Source: Sabethes cyaneus
Lineage: Eukaryota; Arthropoda; Insecta; Diptera; Culicidae
Direction of reading: 5' to 3'
Assembly (NCBI RefSeq): GCF_943734655.1
Contig: NC_071354.1
Coordinates: 157,997,142-158,061,141 of the forward strand
DNA: 64,000 nt
In this document: one piece after another, positions 1-9,621 of the stretch
Layout of the letters: each line of letters opens with the position of its first letter
Numbering within the stretch: position 1 is the stretch's first letter
Notes under the pieces: model-generated
Told to the model about the DNA's origin: nothing
The model's database searches: none
Seen by the model: the letters and a program-made list of their open reading frames with translations, nothing else
Position numbers and translations under genes: made by a program

Positions 1-1420
1 CACACGAAAAAAAAACTTTATTCATTCAGTCGTATATTCATTCTTCCTCCGACTGTCGTACATGATGAATGCCAGAAACGCTTTCCCGAGATTGAACGAA
101 ATCGAAACCCTGCTGGCAGAAGAATATCACTAAGCTCTACACGCACATGATGGATATTTCATTCGGTTATTGGAATCATCCGAAGATTATTTATCTGTTT
201 CGAAGAAAACACACTCATGCCGTGAATGATGATGACCTGACGGAAGAAACAAAAAAATAAAACAAGGATCCAACAGCTTGGCCTGGAGCGGTTAACCACC
301 GGCTTGGCTCGGCTCTTTCTCTTGCCCGGAAGCGGCGAGGAAAGATTTCGTTTCAAATCCGATGCATTGCCACTAACACCGGATACCATCCGAAATGATT
401 TCCGCTCTTCCGGACGGCACGTTGAAACGAAATGATCTTTTTGTCTTTTGGTTTACCCTCGGACTGCCATAATTTGGTCACCGTGTGTCTTTCAACAGTA
501 CTTGTTGAAAGCTAAAATGTATTTTTTTTTTCATTTTAAATTTTCGCTGGATACTGATCCTAGTTTAAAGTTCAAATTTGATATTATTATTAAATAGACA
601 AACAAATATATTATCCGTCTGTGGCTTATCTTGGAAGGTCAAAAACGGTCGCCTGAAGCACGTCATCTTCTTAAGCTTAGCCTAATATATAAGTTTTCTT
701 TTCGTGCATCATTTAGATGTTCCATTTCTGCGTGGCTGCTGTTAAAACAAAGTCTAAGTCTGGACTCCGGGACCAAATGGCCCACCGTGAATGGACCAAA
801 TCGAAACCTCACATTCGTAACGCACATCACGTTTTAATGCTCATGTTTTTGTTCCCCCATTCATTGCCCCTCGTCGGAAATGACCATGCATGCCCAGTAT
901 CCACCACCTGATCGCCCCACTACTGTTATGGCAATCCTTTCGATTGACCTTCTGTTGTTTGTTTGTATATACTGCTTACTACCCATCCCGGGCGAATTTC
1001 CACAGCGAGCGCAGACAAATACTATAAGGCCATGTTTTTAGCTGACAGTGGAGAGACTAACTCTACAACGACGACTGAAAGAATCGCATGTTTTGACTGC
1101 AAACAACTATGTTCTCGTTTGGGCAGTGTGCGGGAAATTTACGAGCAAACAACTTGCTGCTCGGCAAGCACATCCTGCCCGATATGTTGCAGGTATCGTC
1201 TTCGAACAGTATCTTTTCCCGTCTATCTCTTTGATGAAATTTGTGGACTTGACTTGCTGGTTGCCAAGGCTCCGACAACACGGTCCGGTTCCGAGCGGTT
1301 GTTGCCTCTGTGCACATACACAAAATGTTTGCACGAGTGCTCTTTAACAAACCTGATTTGGCGCCGATTCTTAGTACTGTTAGAATTAAGCAATCCATAA
1401 AATCAGATGTTTGCTAGTTA
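1..1420. other. no gene recognised upstream of the cuticle gene
   Basis: No homology, splice structure or repeat boundary that I can recognise. Open frames on both strands overlap one another near 960-1400 and have no domain I know, so I read them as chance. The stretch just left of 1420 is the promoter-proximal region of the cuticular protein gene. Confidence 0.4.
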
Positions 1421-1422
1421 TG

Positions 1423-1430
1423 TATAAAAG
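1423..1430 (+). promoter_or_regulatory. TATA box of the cuticular protein gene
   Basis: TATAAAAG lies 68 bp upstream of the proposed start codon. A TATA box 25-30 bp before the start site would place transcription start near 1450-1455, leaving a short 5' UTR of about 45 nt. Strong TATA boxes are common in insect cuticular protein genes, which are switched on sharply at moults. The position is seen; its use is inferred. Confidence 0.6.
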
Positions 1431-1497
1431 GCAACTCTCCAGTTTCGGTATCCGACACATACGGTTTTCCATTGGTCGGTGCAAGGAATAGCTCGGA

Positions 1498-1861
1498 ATG
1501 GCCAACTTTCTCGTATGAATATCTATTTGGCTTTTGTGATGGTCACTATCAAAAGTTTGATTTTTATTTCGAATAGGCATTTTACCTGTTGTTGCTGTGT
1601 GTGAGCCTGAACCAGGCGATGCCAGCCTCACCGGATGCGAGCGCTACGATAGTACGACAGGAGCAAGAGGTGAATCCGGATGGAACGTTCAGCTATGCAT
1701 TCGAGTCGAGCAACGGAATCAAAGCGAGTGCATCCAGCTCGGATGGATCCAGGATAACGGGAGAGTATTCCTATACCGGACCCGATGGAGTGCTGTACAT
1801 GGTGCGGTACGTGGCAGACGAAACAGGATTCCATCCGGAAGGAGCTCATATTCCCAAATGA
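1498..1861 (+). CDS. RR-1 type chitin-binding cuticular protein (two coding exons)
   Basis: Structural cuticle protein with a chitin_bind_4 (Rebers-Riddiford) domain that binds chitin fibres in the extracellular procuticle. I read exon 1 as 1498-1512 (MANFL) with donor GTATGA at 1513, and exon 2 as 1577-1861 after the acceptor AATAG; the 64-bp intron is phase 0. The joined protein is 99 residues: a signal peptide of about 19 residues (MANFL joined to AFYLLLLCVSLNQA), a short linker, then the R&R domain at roughly residues 35-98. The domain ends with GPDGVLYMVRYVADETGF and PEGAHIP, the RR-1 (soft cuticle) form. A tiny first exon that cuts the signal peptide is the usual structure for this family, which supports this start over a methionine inside exon 2. 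A TATA box lies upstream and AATAAA downstream. No cuticle paralogue was found nearby, although these genes often cluster. Not assigned to a named orthologue. Confidence 0.93.
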
Positions 1862-1991
1862 TTCCTCCTCCCTTCCCCCCACTCCGCCGCCATAGGCGAG
1901 CGATAGGGAAAGAAAGCAGTTTGGCAATGAGGTTAGACCAAATTGCACAATCCATTGTGTACAGGAAGTTGTGGAACAGAAATGTTGGAGC

Positions 1992-1997
1992 AATAAA
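1992..1997 (+). promoter_or_regulatory. polyadenylation signal AATAAA
   Basis: AATAAA lies 131 bp after the cuticle gene stop codon, so the 3' UTR would be about 150 nt. It is the first canonical signal downstream of the gene. Confidence 0.6.
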
Positions 1998-1999
1998 AT

Positions 2000-3695
2000 A
2001 GAATGATAGTATATCTAAATTAGCAATATTTTGTTTGAATTCGCATTTATTATTATCGAATCGGTAAAAAATAACCATCTTGGGGAAAACAAGAAAACTA
2101 CCTATAAGCTGGTTCCATGTTTACGGTTTGAAAAACGATAATGGCAACAATAACAATAGAATCAGCAATATTTTTTGGCAATTATCAGAACTAGCAATAA
2201 ACTATTTTTTGATTACGCTCTGCCTTAGATTCTATCTAGTATTGGTTTTTAAACTGAGTCGAGCAGATTTTAGCAAAATCTGCACATTGATTGCGAACAT
2301 TTATTTCTGGATTGACGTTACATCAAAATTTTGTATTTAAACTACGAAATCTTCAAGTGCTTGACCGAATTCTCTAACTCGCCGACTTCAAATCTGATGC
2401 AACGCTGTGGTAAACGTAAGAAAAAAGTTTTTCATTAAAATTGCACAAATTTGCTAACCTTCCGTATATCTTTCAAACAATATTCTACGCTCTCTTACGC
2501 TTATCATAGTGCGCCAAATTTATTCCCGAAACAGTCTGTTTAACTTTGATCCCTTTCCAGGGCAGAGTTGAAAATTGCTTTTCTGTTGCCGAAATAATTA
2601 CCAAAGCTTTCACTCCTACCTGACCGACCATAGACCGGGACCGGGACCGGGGGGCCGGCGGCATTCCAGAAGGTCACGGCAGAAAAATTCGCGGCGAAAT
2701 TGTGGTTCAGTGCTGACACAGAAGAAGCAGGAGATGAAAAAAAGCACACACAACGGAGCGCGCTCGTGATGACCTGAAAGGTCGCTCCGTTCGTTCTTTG
2801 TTTTCGGTGTGTTTTTTTTTCTCCCGCAGGAACTGTGTGCGTACACAGCGTTTTTTTCTCGCTGGGTCTAAAGCCGGGAGGTGTTGGAAAATGTTAATGA
2901 ATTACCTGCAACGAGAAAAGAGCGAAAAAAAGTTGATATTAGCGCAAGTTGACCGCGTTGGATAAGAATAATTGAAATAAAAATCTCCAGCGGGATTTCG
3001 CACATAAATAATTGAATCGCTCCGACAGAAAGTTGCCATCAAATTCTGTAGGTCAGGTCAAAGGTGATGCTAATAATTTATTTTACTGGTTCATCCGTTA
3101 GATATGTAGCACCGCACATAGATACTAAGGCTATACAATCAACATTTTAGCGTTAAGCAACGTAGTGAAGGACGACAATGTGTGAATGTTTGATAATTTG
3201 GGATGTTCGGAAATCATCAGCAAATAATCATTCCAGTTTCAAATAATCTCATGTATCATCAATAAATAGCACTAACTTTAAAAGTCCAAATTTACTACCT
3301 TGTGGTACTGCATTAAGAATACAGAAATAGCGCGGTTTTGGTTTTCAATGCTGTTGCGTTGTAGTTGAAAAAGACATTAGATGATGCATAAGATTTGACA
3401 TGTTTCTGCACTTTTCTTTAGTCTTGCTTTGAAAGAAAATTTCTTTATTTCTGATACTGAGTATGGTTACCAATACGGCATTTCGTAAAGAATGAGAAAA
3501 CAAGAATACAACTGTCCGATGAAAATCATTTCGACCATTATACCTAGTTTACTCTACTTTTATACATTTACATGGCGAAAACCAAAGTATAAATTCTAAG
3601 TCGACTACAGTAAGTCGCCTCCGCATCACTAGACATTCACTAACGACCTCATATATTCGCTGCTCGAACATTTTCATCAGCTTCTATTCCTGCTA
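2000..3695. other. AT-rich intergenic DNA, no gene seen
   Basis: Mostly AT-rich and non-coding. A short GC-rich run of GGGACC-like repeats lies near 2636-2660. Nothing here resembles an exon or a bounded mobile element. Confidence 0.35.
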
Positions 3696-3699
3696 ATGT

Positions 3700-5389
3700 T
3701 TATCTTGAATGTTCGTGAATCGTGAAATGTTCGCATCTTTCTTCTCCTCTGTGTTCGCCAATACGTTCGCTACTGATGTTGAAGCTGAACCGGCTGCGGT
3801 AAACGTTCCAGGACTAGTTGACCTCGACACCTTCGAAATTACCCCAATAATGGTTGTTGAAGCAGCACGTAAGTTGAAGCGATCCTTCTCCGCGGGGCCC
3901 GATGGAATTCCTGCTGCTATATTTTGCCGCTGCGCATCAGAATTATCTACGCCGCTGTGGCGCATTTTTAACAAATCCTTTACGCAAGGAAAATTTCCTG
4001 GTATCTGGAGACAATTCTTCATGTTCCCCGTCCATAAGAGTGGTGATCGCCGAAATGTACGGAACTACAGAGGTATCACAAGCTTGTCTGCTGGCTCCAA
4101 GCTTTTTGAAATTATCGTAAGCAGCGAAATTCTCAATCGTACGAAGAACTATATATCCTTCTAACAGCACGGGTTTATGCCTAGGCGATCGGTCTCAACT
4201 AAACTACTCGATTTCGCTTCCACGTGCATTGTGCTACTCGAGAAAAAAGCACAAGTGGACGCAGTATACACTGACCTGAAAGGTGCATTTGACCGCATCG
4301 ACCACCGTGTCCTTCTACGAAAACTTCAGCGACTGGGGGCCTCACAGCGGCTATTGTCGTGAATTAGTTCATATTTGAGCGACAGAGTCTTGCAAGTTAA
4401 ACTAGAATCTGCCGTTTCGTGTGTGTTCACCAATAAATCTGGTGTCCCCCAAGGAAGCAACATGGGACCTTTGCTCTTCATTCTAGTTTTCAACGACGTG
4501 ACAACACTGCTTGAAGCCGGATGCGCACTTATTTACGCTGACGACCTTAAATCGTTTCTTCCCGTGCGTTCCATCGACGATTGTCTCCGGCTGCAAGAAT
4601 TACTAGACGTCTTCGTGAACTGACGCAAGTTGAACTACTTGGTTGTAAGCACAGGAAAATGTGAGGTAATGACATTTCACAGCATCCAGATCCCAATTAT
4701 CTTCGACTATAACATAGATGGGAGCACTCTCCGGAGAGTGGATCACGCTAGCGACCTCGGCATCGTACTCGACTCCAAACTTACTCGACAGCTTGGGTTT
4801 ATTGCCAAAATTGGGAGAGAATTCAAGGATCCTCACTGCCTAGAACCGTTATACTGTGCGTTAGTCCGTCCTGTGCTTGAAAATGTAAGTATGATCTGGC
4901 AGCCCTATCAGCTCACCTGGATTTTAAGAAGCGACCGCATTCAAAGAAGATTTATCCGTATGGCCCTAAGGGATTTGCCTTGGAGAGATCCTGATAATCT
5001 TCCGCCGTATCAAGAACGATGTCGCCTGCTAGACTTAGACACTTTGGAACAGCGCCGCAAAGTTCAACAGGCAACGCTAGTGGCAAAAATACTTAACCAT
5101 GACATTGATTCACTGACCTTACTGACAGAACTAAGCTTTCGTGCATCGCAAAGACCTTTACGCACCACGGCGCTATTGCATACCGAGTTTAATCGAACCA
5201 CGTTTGGGTACCATGATCCAATGGCTGCATGTATCCGGACATTCACGCAGGCTGAAGAGCTGTTCGAGTTTGGGGAATCTACCGGAAAATTTGTGCAAAA
5301 ATTGAAGAGAACTGACTGGATATAATATTAATCTGTTAACTTGTGCTATATGTTTCATTAAGACTTAGTCAGATGAATATAATTTATAA

Positions 5390-5424
<35 letters not shown>

Positions 5425-5427
5425 ATA
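3700..5427 (+). mobile_element. LINE fragment A: reverse transcriptase of a CR1/Jockey-group non-LTR retrotransposon, 5' truncated
   Basis: A single reading frame from 3709 to 5325 encodes a non-LTR reverse transcriptase and the C-terminal tail. Visible RT blocks are AGPDGIPA, NYRGITSL, DLKGAFDRIDHR, GVPQGSNMGPLLF and the catalytic YADDLK. Three in-frame stops (4162-4164, 4360-4362, 4621-4623) break it, but no frameshift does. The last two are TGA where relatives carry tryptophan, so single G-to-A changes explain them. There is no endonuclease domain, so the copy is 5' truncated near 3700. It ends in a TAAA tandem tail. The clade is uncertain: motifs fit the CR1/L2/Jockey group. Fragments near 17.5-20.2 kb and 46.5 kb are relatives. 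Confidence 0.85.
5388..5427 (+). repeat. TAAA microsatellite tail of LINE fragment A
   Basis: About ten TAAA units directly after the LINE 3' UTR. Several non-LTR clades end in short tandem repeats rather than poly(A). The related copy at 46.5 kb ends in the same unit on the other strand, which supports it as the family tail. Confidence 0.8.
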
Positions 5428-5536
5428 GCGTGCATCAAAAATGTATAGAATCTTTTTGATATTCGACTCCATTGGCTTTGTACCAGGTTAGTATTTACTT
5501 CGTGTAATGCACTGATACCAAATTTAATCAAAAAAG

Positions 5537-5752
5537 TACTGTAACGTTTCGGACGCCAATTTCGCGTTTCGGTCAAGGCTTTTCGCGGCATTTCCGTGTT
5601 CGCCCATGGATTCCACCACCTTCTGAGAATTCGACAGCCATCCTCGGATTTTGAATCCTCCTTCAGTATAGATGAAATGTACATTCTGAGCAACTCTAAT
5701 TGCCTCTTCTTCAGTTTCGACACTGTAGCATGTCATTCATGTAAGTTGCTTT
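5537..5752 (-). pseudogene. BEL/Pao reverse transcriptase fragment
   Basis: On the minus strand the stretch reads SVETEEEAIRVAQNVHFI followed by GGFKIRGWLSNS, typical of the part of BEL/Pao reverse transcriptase just after the active site. Immediately before it the catalytic YVDD-type box is read as YMND in another frame, so the copy has both a frameshift and a lost aspartate. It ends near 5755, where integrase sequence begins on the opposite strand. No function is expected. Family assignment rests on pattern recognition of these blocks. Confidence 0.65.
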
Positions 5753-5764
5753 ACATATCTCATC

Positions 5765-6312
5765 CACTGCGTTCGGAAACTGGATTACCCCCAAGCAGTC
5801 CCCACATGGGTGGAAGCTGGAAGAGGTTGGTGAAATCGGTAAAAAATATATATTTCAAGGCTATCCATATACGAATAAGTTGCTAGAGGTTGAAAACACC
5901 ACCAATTCACGTCCTCTCAAGTACACTAAGGCCCAATCACTTTTTGTTGGGGCCATCCAACGGTTCAAAACCTCTTGTGGCATACAACAAAAGTCTCACT
6001 ACGTCACTACGCCAATAACTGGAAAATTTCGCAGATTTAAGCCATTTGGAAAGGATGGCTGCGGCGGTACTTGCCATCGAAAAGTCCGCGCACTAAGCGG
6101 TAAAGTCTATCCAGATTGGCGAAGTAGTGATAGTCACAGATCCGAATCTACCAAGGAGCTCATGGCCCAAGGGACAAGTTGAAGACCTCAAGGACAGTAA
6201 GGACGCTGCGATGAAAACTGAAGCCAATGTCTATGAGCGACCTGTGGTAAAGCTGGCTCTTTTGGACGTCAGCGCAACACTGAGTAAGTAGGAGACAGTA
6301 CACTGCGTACTG
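5765..6312 (+). pseudogene. BEL/Pao integrase C-terminal fragment
   Basis: The plus strand shows PPSSPHMGGSWKRLVKSVK, a hallmark of BEL/Pao integrase, then ENTTNSRPL, PNHFLLG in another frame, and NVYERPVVKLALLDVSATL in a further frame near the polyprotein end. Several frameshifts and stops break it. It sits head to head with the reverse transcriptase fragment on the minus strand, so the original element has been rearranged. A purine-rich run and TGTTACG follow, as expected at the start of a 3' LTR. Confidence 0.7.
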
Positions 6313-6318
6313 GGGGAA

Positions 6319-6522
6319 TGTTACGCGATATACGAAACGCGCCAACAGAAGAGAACCGCACACGGTACGAAAAGCTTCTCCGTTTTTATACACACAACTA
6401 CTTTTTTAAACGGTATGGTTTTACGGTTATTAACAACGGGACAACTTAGAGACCATTTATTTATTTCAAAATACATTTAGGAGCGGCCCGACATTCGTTA
6501 CGTAGTTTGTAAGTGGTCCCTA
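6319..6522 (+). mobile_element. partial 3' LTR of the BEL/Pao element
   Basis: A short polypurine run (GGGGGAA) directly precedes TGTTACG, a start typical of BEL/Pao LTRs, just after the end of the integrase fragment. The LTR is cut by the MITE that begins at 6523. No second LTR is visible, so the assignment depends on position and the first bases only. Confidence 0.4.
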
Positions 6523-6929
6523 CCCAGTAAACCATTTGGTTTGTATATCTCGATTGCAACTGAGGTATACGAAATCATATCTGAACGAAAAAGTTATATT
6601 TCACGCCATATAAGAGCATATATGTACCAAAGTGGAGGCGATATACGTGCGAAAATTTCGACAACTATTTGTAATTCTATTTTGCGCAGTTTTTATAACA
6701 CGCAACTAAATACTCCTGAATATATGATATAGATATAATCAAATATTGCAATTGTCTATCCTGCTTTATAATTCACAGTCATGAATTGTATATGAAGACA
6801 CGCACGACTGCAAAACAACTTATTGTTCACTTCGATTTGACATACTCTAATTATTATACAATTCCAATATGAAGTTGACATGAAAACGATTTAATGTGAA
6901 CTTTCTATTACGATTTTGTGTTATCTGGG
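6523..6929. mobile_element. MITE, CCCAG inverted ends, TA target duplication
   Basis: The ends read CCCAGTAAACC and, on the reverse strand, CCCAGATAACA, flanked by TA on both sides. The 407-bp interior is AT-rich and non-coding. A stretch containing GGAGGCGATATACGTG is shared with the elements at 17649 and 36998, which ties it to the same CCCA-ended group. It lies inside the presumed BEL/Pao LTR. With this copy alone a TA duplication would suggest Tc1/mariner, but relatives duplicate other dinucleotides. Confidence 0.65.
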
Positions 6930-7069
6930 TATGTTACACCGTTCTTGAGTAATCGAAAAACTCAAACCTTGTGAAAAAAGACTTGAGTGTAATCTGAGAA
7001 TATACATCGAAAATGAACTTGATGACCATTGTCAATACTTTGACCATCATGGATAGTATAGACTGCTGA

Positions 7070-7320
7070 ACTTCGCTTTGGCTTTCTTTTGTCCATTTCT
7101 TGCTTTGGCACGGCCAACACTACTCTATGATGTTCCCAGCTTTTTTACCACGTCTCGAATGAAAGCACACTGTTTATGGGCGAAAGCTTGTATGAATTTC
7201 TGTTCCAGATGTTGGTTCACAGGACCCGGTTTGGATCCAGTTTTCATCTTGTCTAGGAAGGTGCCTTTCTCGCCGCATTTCCAAATCGCCGTACCGTCCA
7301 TTTTCGTCAACTGACTCAGC
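7070..7320 (-). pseudogene. mariner-like transposase N-terminal fragment
   Basis: The minus strand encodes TFLDKMKTGSKPGPVNQHLE and then FIRDVVKKLGTS, followed past a stop by SSVGRAKARNGQ. The last part resembles the second helix-turn-helix of mariner transposases of the maT/DD37D type. No DDE catalytic domain follows. It is short, so the assignment is tentative. Confidence 0.4.
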
Positions 7321-7529
7321 GAAGTGTTGGGATTATAAAGGTACCCTAAGTGGTTAGACCATGGGTATCAAGAAGTAGGAAGTGTGAGATATTCAAGAAA
7401 CTGGAGATAATCAGTCATAGACTGGCCATATTGGCGTAACATTGTGGTGCACGTGAAATTCTAGCGGACATCACACCAGGATAAGTATAGAAGTACATGC
7501 TGAACTATTTCTATTTTTATCTATTTCGG

Positions 7530-8130
7530 CCAACGATGTATAAACTTCGCAGCTTCCCGAGGCCTGGTTATCCGAAGCACATTTTTCCCGCGCAAGGATA
7601 TCCACAAAGCCACCTGGAGATCACCTGACCAACGTACAATGAACCAAATTGATCACGTTGTCATAGAGGGCCGGTTTTTCTCTAACACCACGAACGTACG
7701 CTCCCGACGGGGTGCGGATATTGATTCTGACCATTACCTAGTAGCAGTACATGTGCGCTCAAAGCTGTTCACCGTATACCGGACACGCCAAAGCCGCCCT
7801 CCTCGGCTGACCATCAGGCAGGTAGATAACCCACAAGCTGCCGAGGACTACGCGCGAGTACTGAATGAGACACTGCCTTCTTCCGAGGAGTTAGGTGCTT
7901 CAAACCTCGAAGACGGTTGGGGCAGAATACGCTCGGCCATCGGAGAGGCCGCTTCCGCGGCACTAGGTATTGGGCCTCGGAGTACACAAAATAATTGGTT
8001 TGATGGGGAATGCCAACAAGCGGTGGAGGAGAAAAAAAATGCTTGGAAAAATTATCTAAGTATTGCCACTAGAGAGAACCTGGCCAAATACCGACGAGCT
8101 AGGAAAAAAGCACTGAAAGGAGGACAGTGA
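7530..8130 (+). pseudogene. RTE-like LINE endonuclease C-terminal part
   Basis: The frame opening at the truncation point reads CINFAASRGLVIRSTFFPRK and then NQIDHVVIEGRF and DIDSDHYLV. The last carries the SDH catalytic signature of exonuclease/endonuclease/phosphatase-type LINE endonucleases, which nick target DNA before reverse transcription. The N-terminal half of the domain is missing. A stop at 8128-8130 and a frame change separate it from the reverse transcriptase. Confidence 0.8.
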
Positions 8131-8167
8131 TCCTGAAGAATTAGAGCAACTATTCCGAGCTAATGAC

Positions 8168-9334
8168 ATGCGCAAGTTTTATGAGAAGGTAAACCAAACT
8201 CGGAAGGGCTACACACCGAAACCTGACATGTGTAGGGACGAGGGAGGGAATCTAATTACGAACGAGCGCGAGGTGGTCGACCGGTGGAAGCATTTCTTCG
8301 ATGAACACCTCAATGGCGAAGTTGCAGAAGCAGGCGGAACGGAAATTAACCTAGGAGCGCCCATGGAAGATAGTAATGTCCTAGCACCTGATCTCCAAGA
8401 AGTCAAACGAGAAATCGGGCTGCTGAAGACCAATAAAGCCGCTGGGAAGGATCGCCTACCGGCAGAGTTTTATAAACATGGCGGAGAAACGCTATCAAAT
8501 GCTTTACACTGGGTTATTTCGAAGATTTGGAAGGAACGAGGAGGAAAGGCTACCGGAGGAATGGATGGAAGGAGTGGTTTGTCCCATCTACAAAAAGGGT
8601 GATCGGCTAGACTGCTACAACCATCGTGGTATTACGCTGGTAAACGCCGAATACAAGGTTCTCTCCCAGATCCTGTTACGCCGGCTGTCACCTAAGGTTT
8701 TGTAGGGAATTATCAGGCGGGTTTCACGGGGGCTCGCGCAACTACGGACCAAATTTTTACTATCCGACAGATCTTGCAGAAATGTCTGGAGTACAACGTG
8801 CCCACGCATCACATCTTTATTGATTTCAAAGCAGCATACGATACAGTCCATCGAGACAAGCTATGGCAAATAATGCACGAATACGGGTTTCCGGACAAAC
8901 TGACGCGACTGATCAGAGCTACATTGGATCGAGTGATGTGTTTTGTACGAATCTCTGGGACACTCTCGAGTCCCTTCGAGACGCGGCGAGGGTTGAGACA
9001 AGGTGACGGTTTATCCTGCATGCTGTTCAACATCGCTCTTGAGGGGGTGATCCGACGAGCGGGCATCGAAACGAGAGGCACGATTTTTACCAAGAGTAGC
9101 CAACTTCTAGGCTTTGCAGATGACTTCGATATCATTGCTAGGAACTTTGCGACGGCGGAGGCAATCTACGCCAGACTGAAAGCAGAGTCTATGAGAATTG
9201 GGCTAAAAATAAATGCGTCGAAGACCAAATACATTAAAGGAAGAGGCTCAAAGGAAACAAACGCGCGCCTCCCACGGACGGTAACCGTTGACGAACTAGA
9301 AGTGGTAGAGGAGTTCGTGCATAATCGCTGGTGA
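8168..9334 (+). pseudogene. RTE-like LINE reverse transcriptase, frameshifted
   Basis: Fingers and palm blocks appear in three successive frames: TNKAAGKDRLPAEFYK (from 8168), PIYKKGDRLDCYNHRGITL (from 8478), then after a stop near 8703 YQAGFTGARATTDQIF, DFKAAYDTVHRDKLW, GLRQGDGLS and the catalytic FADDFDII (from 8774). The aspartate pair is kept. The frame ends at 9334, where sequence expected before the thumb region is missing. The remainder continues from 9335 in another frame to the insertion at 9622. Confidence 0.82.
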
Positions 9335-9621
9335 CCGCGAACAAAAACGCTAGTAAGGAGATCCAGCGGCGCATCCAAGCGGGGAATCGGGCCTACTTTG
9401 CCCTTCGTAAAATGCTACGATCAGGAAGCATACGCCGCCGCACGAAGCTAACAATGTACAAAACCATTATTAGACCGGTAGTTCTTTTTGGACTTGAAGC
9501 CGTGACGCTGGAGGACTTATGGAGGACATGCGCGCCCTTGCAGTGTTCGAGCGGAAAGTGCTGCGGACGATATTTGGCGGAGAACAAACTGAAAGCGGAG
9601 AGTGGCGGAGGCGTATGAATC

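Noticed and set aside
963..1400. 145-codon frame upstream of the cuticle gene
   Set aside because: Overlaps several frames on both strands and has no recognisable domain; its 3' end lies next to the promoter of the cuticle gene.
6523..6929. Assignment of this MITE to Tc1/mariner because of its TA flanks
   Set aside because: Its ends and an internal block match elements that duplicate AA and TG, so the TA is likely one of several dinucleotides used.
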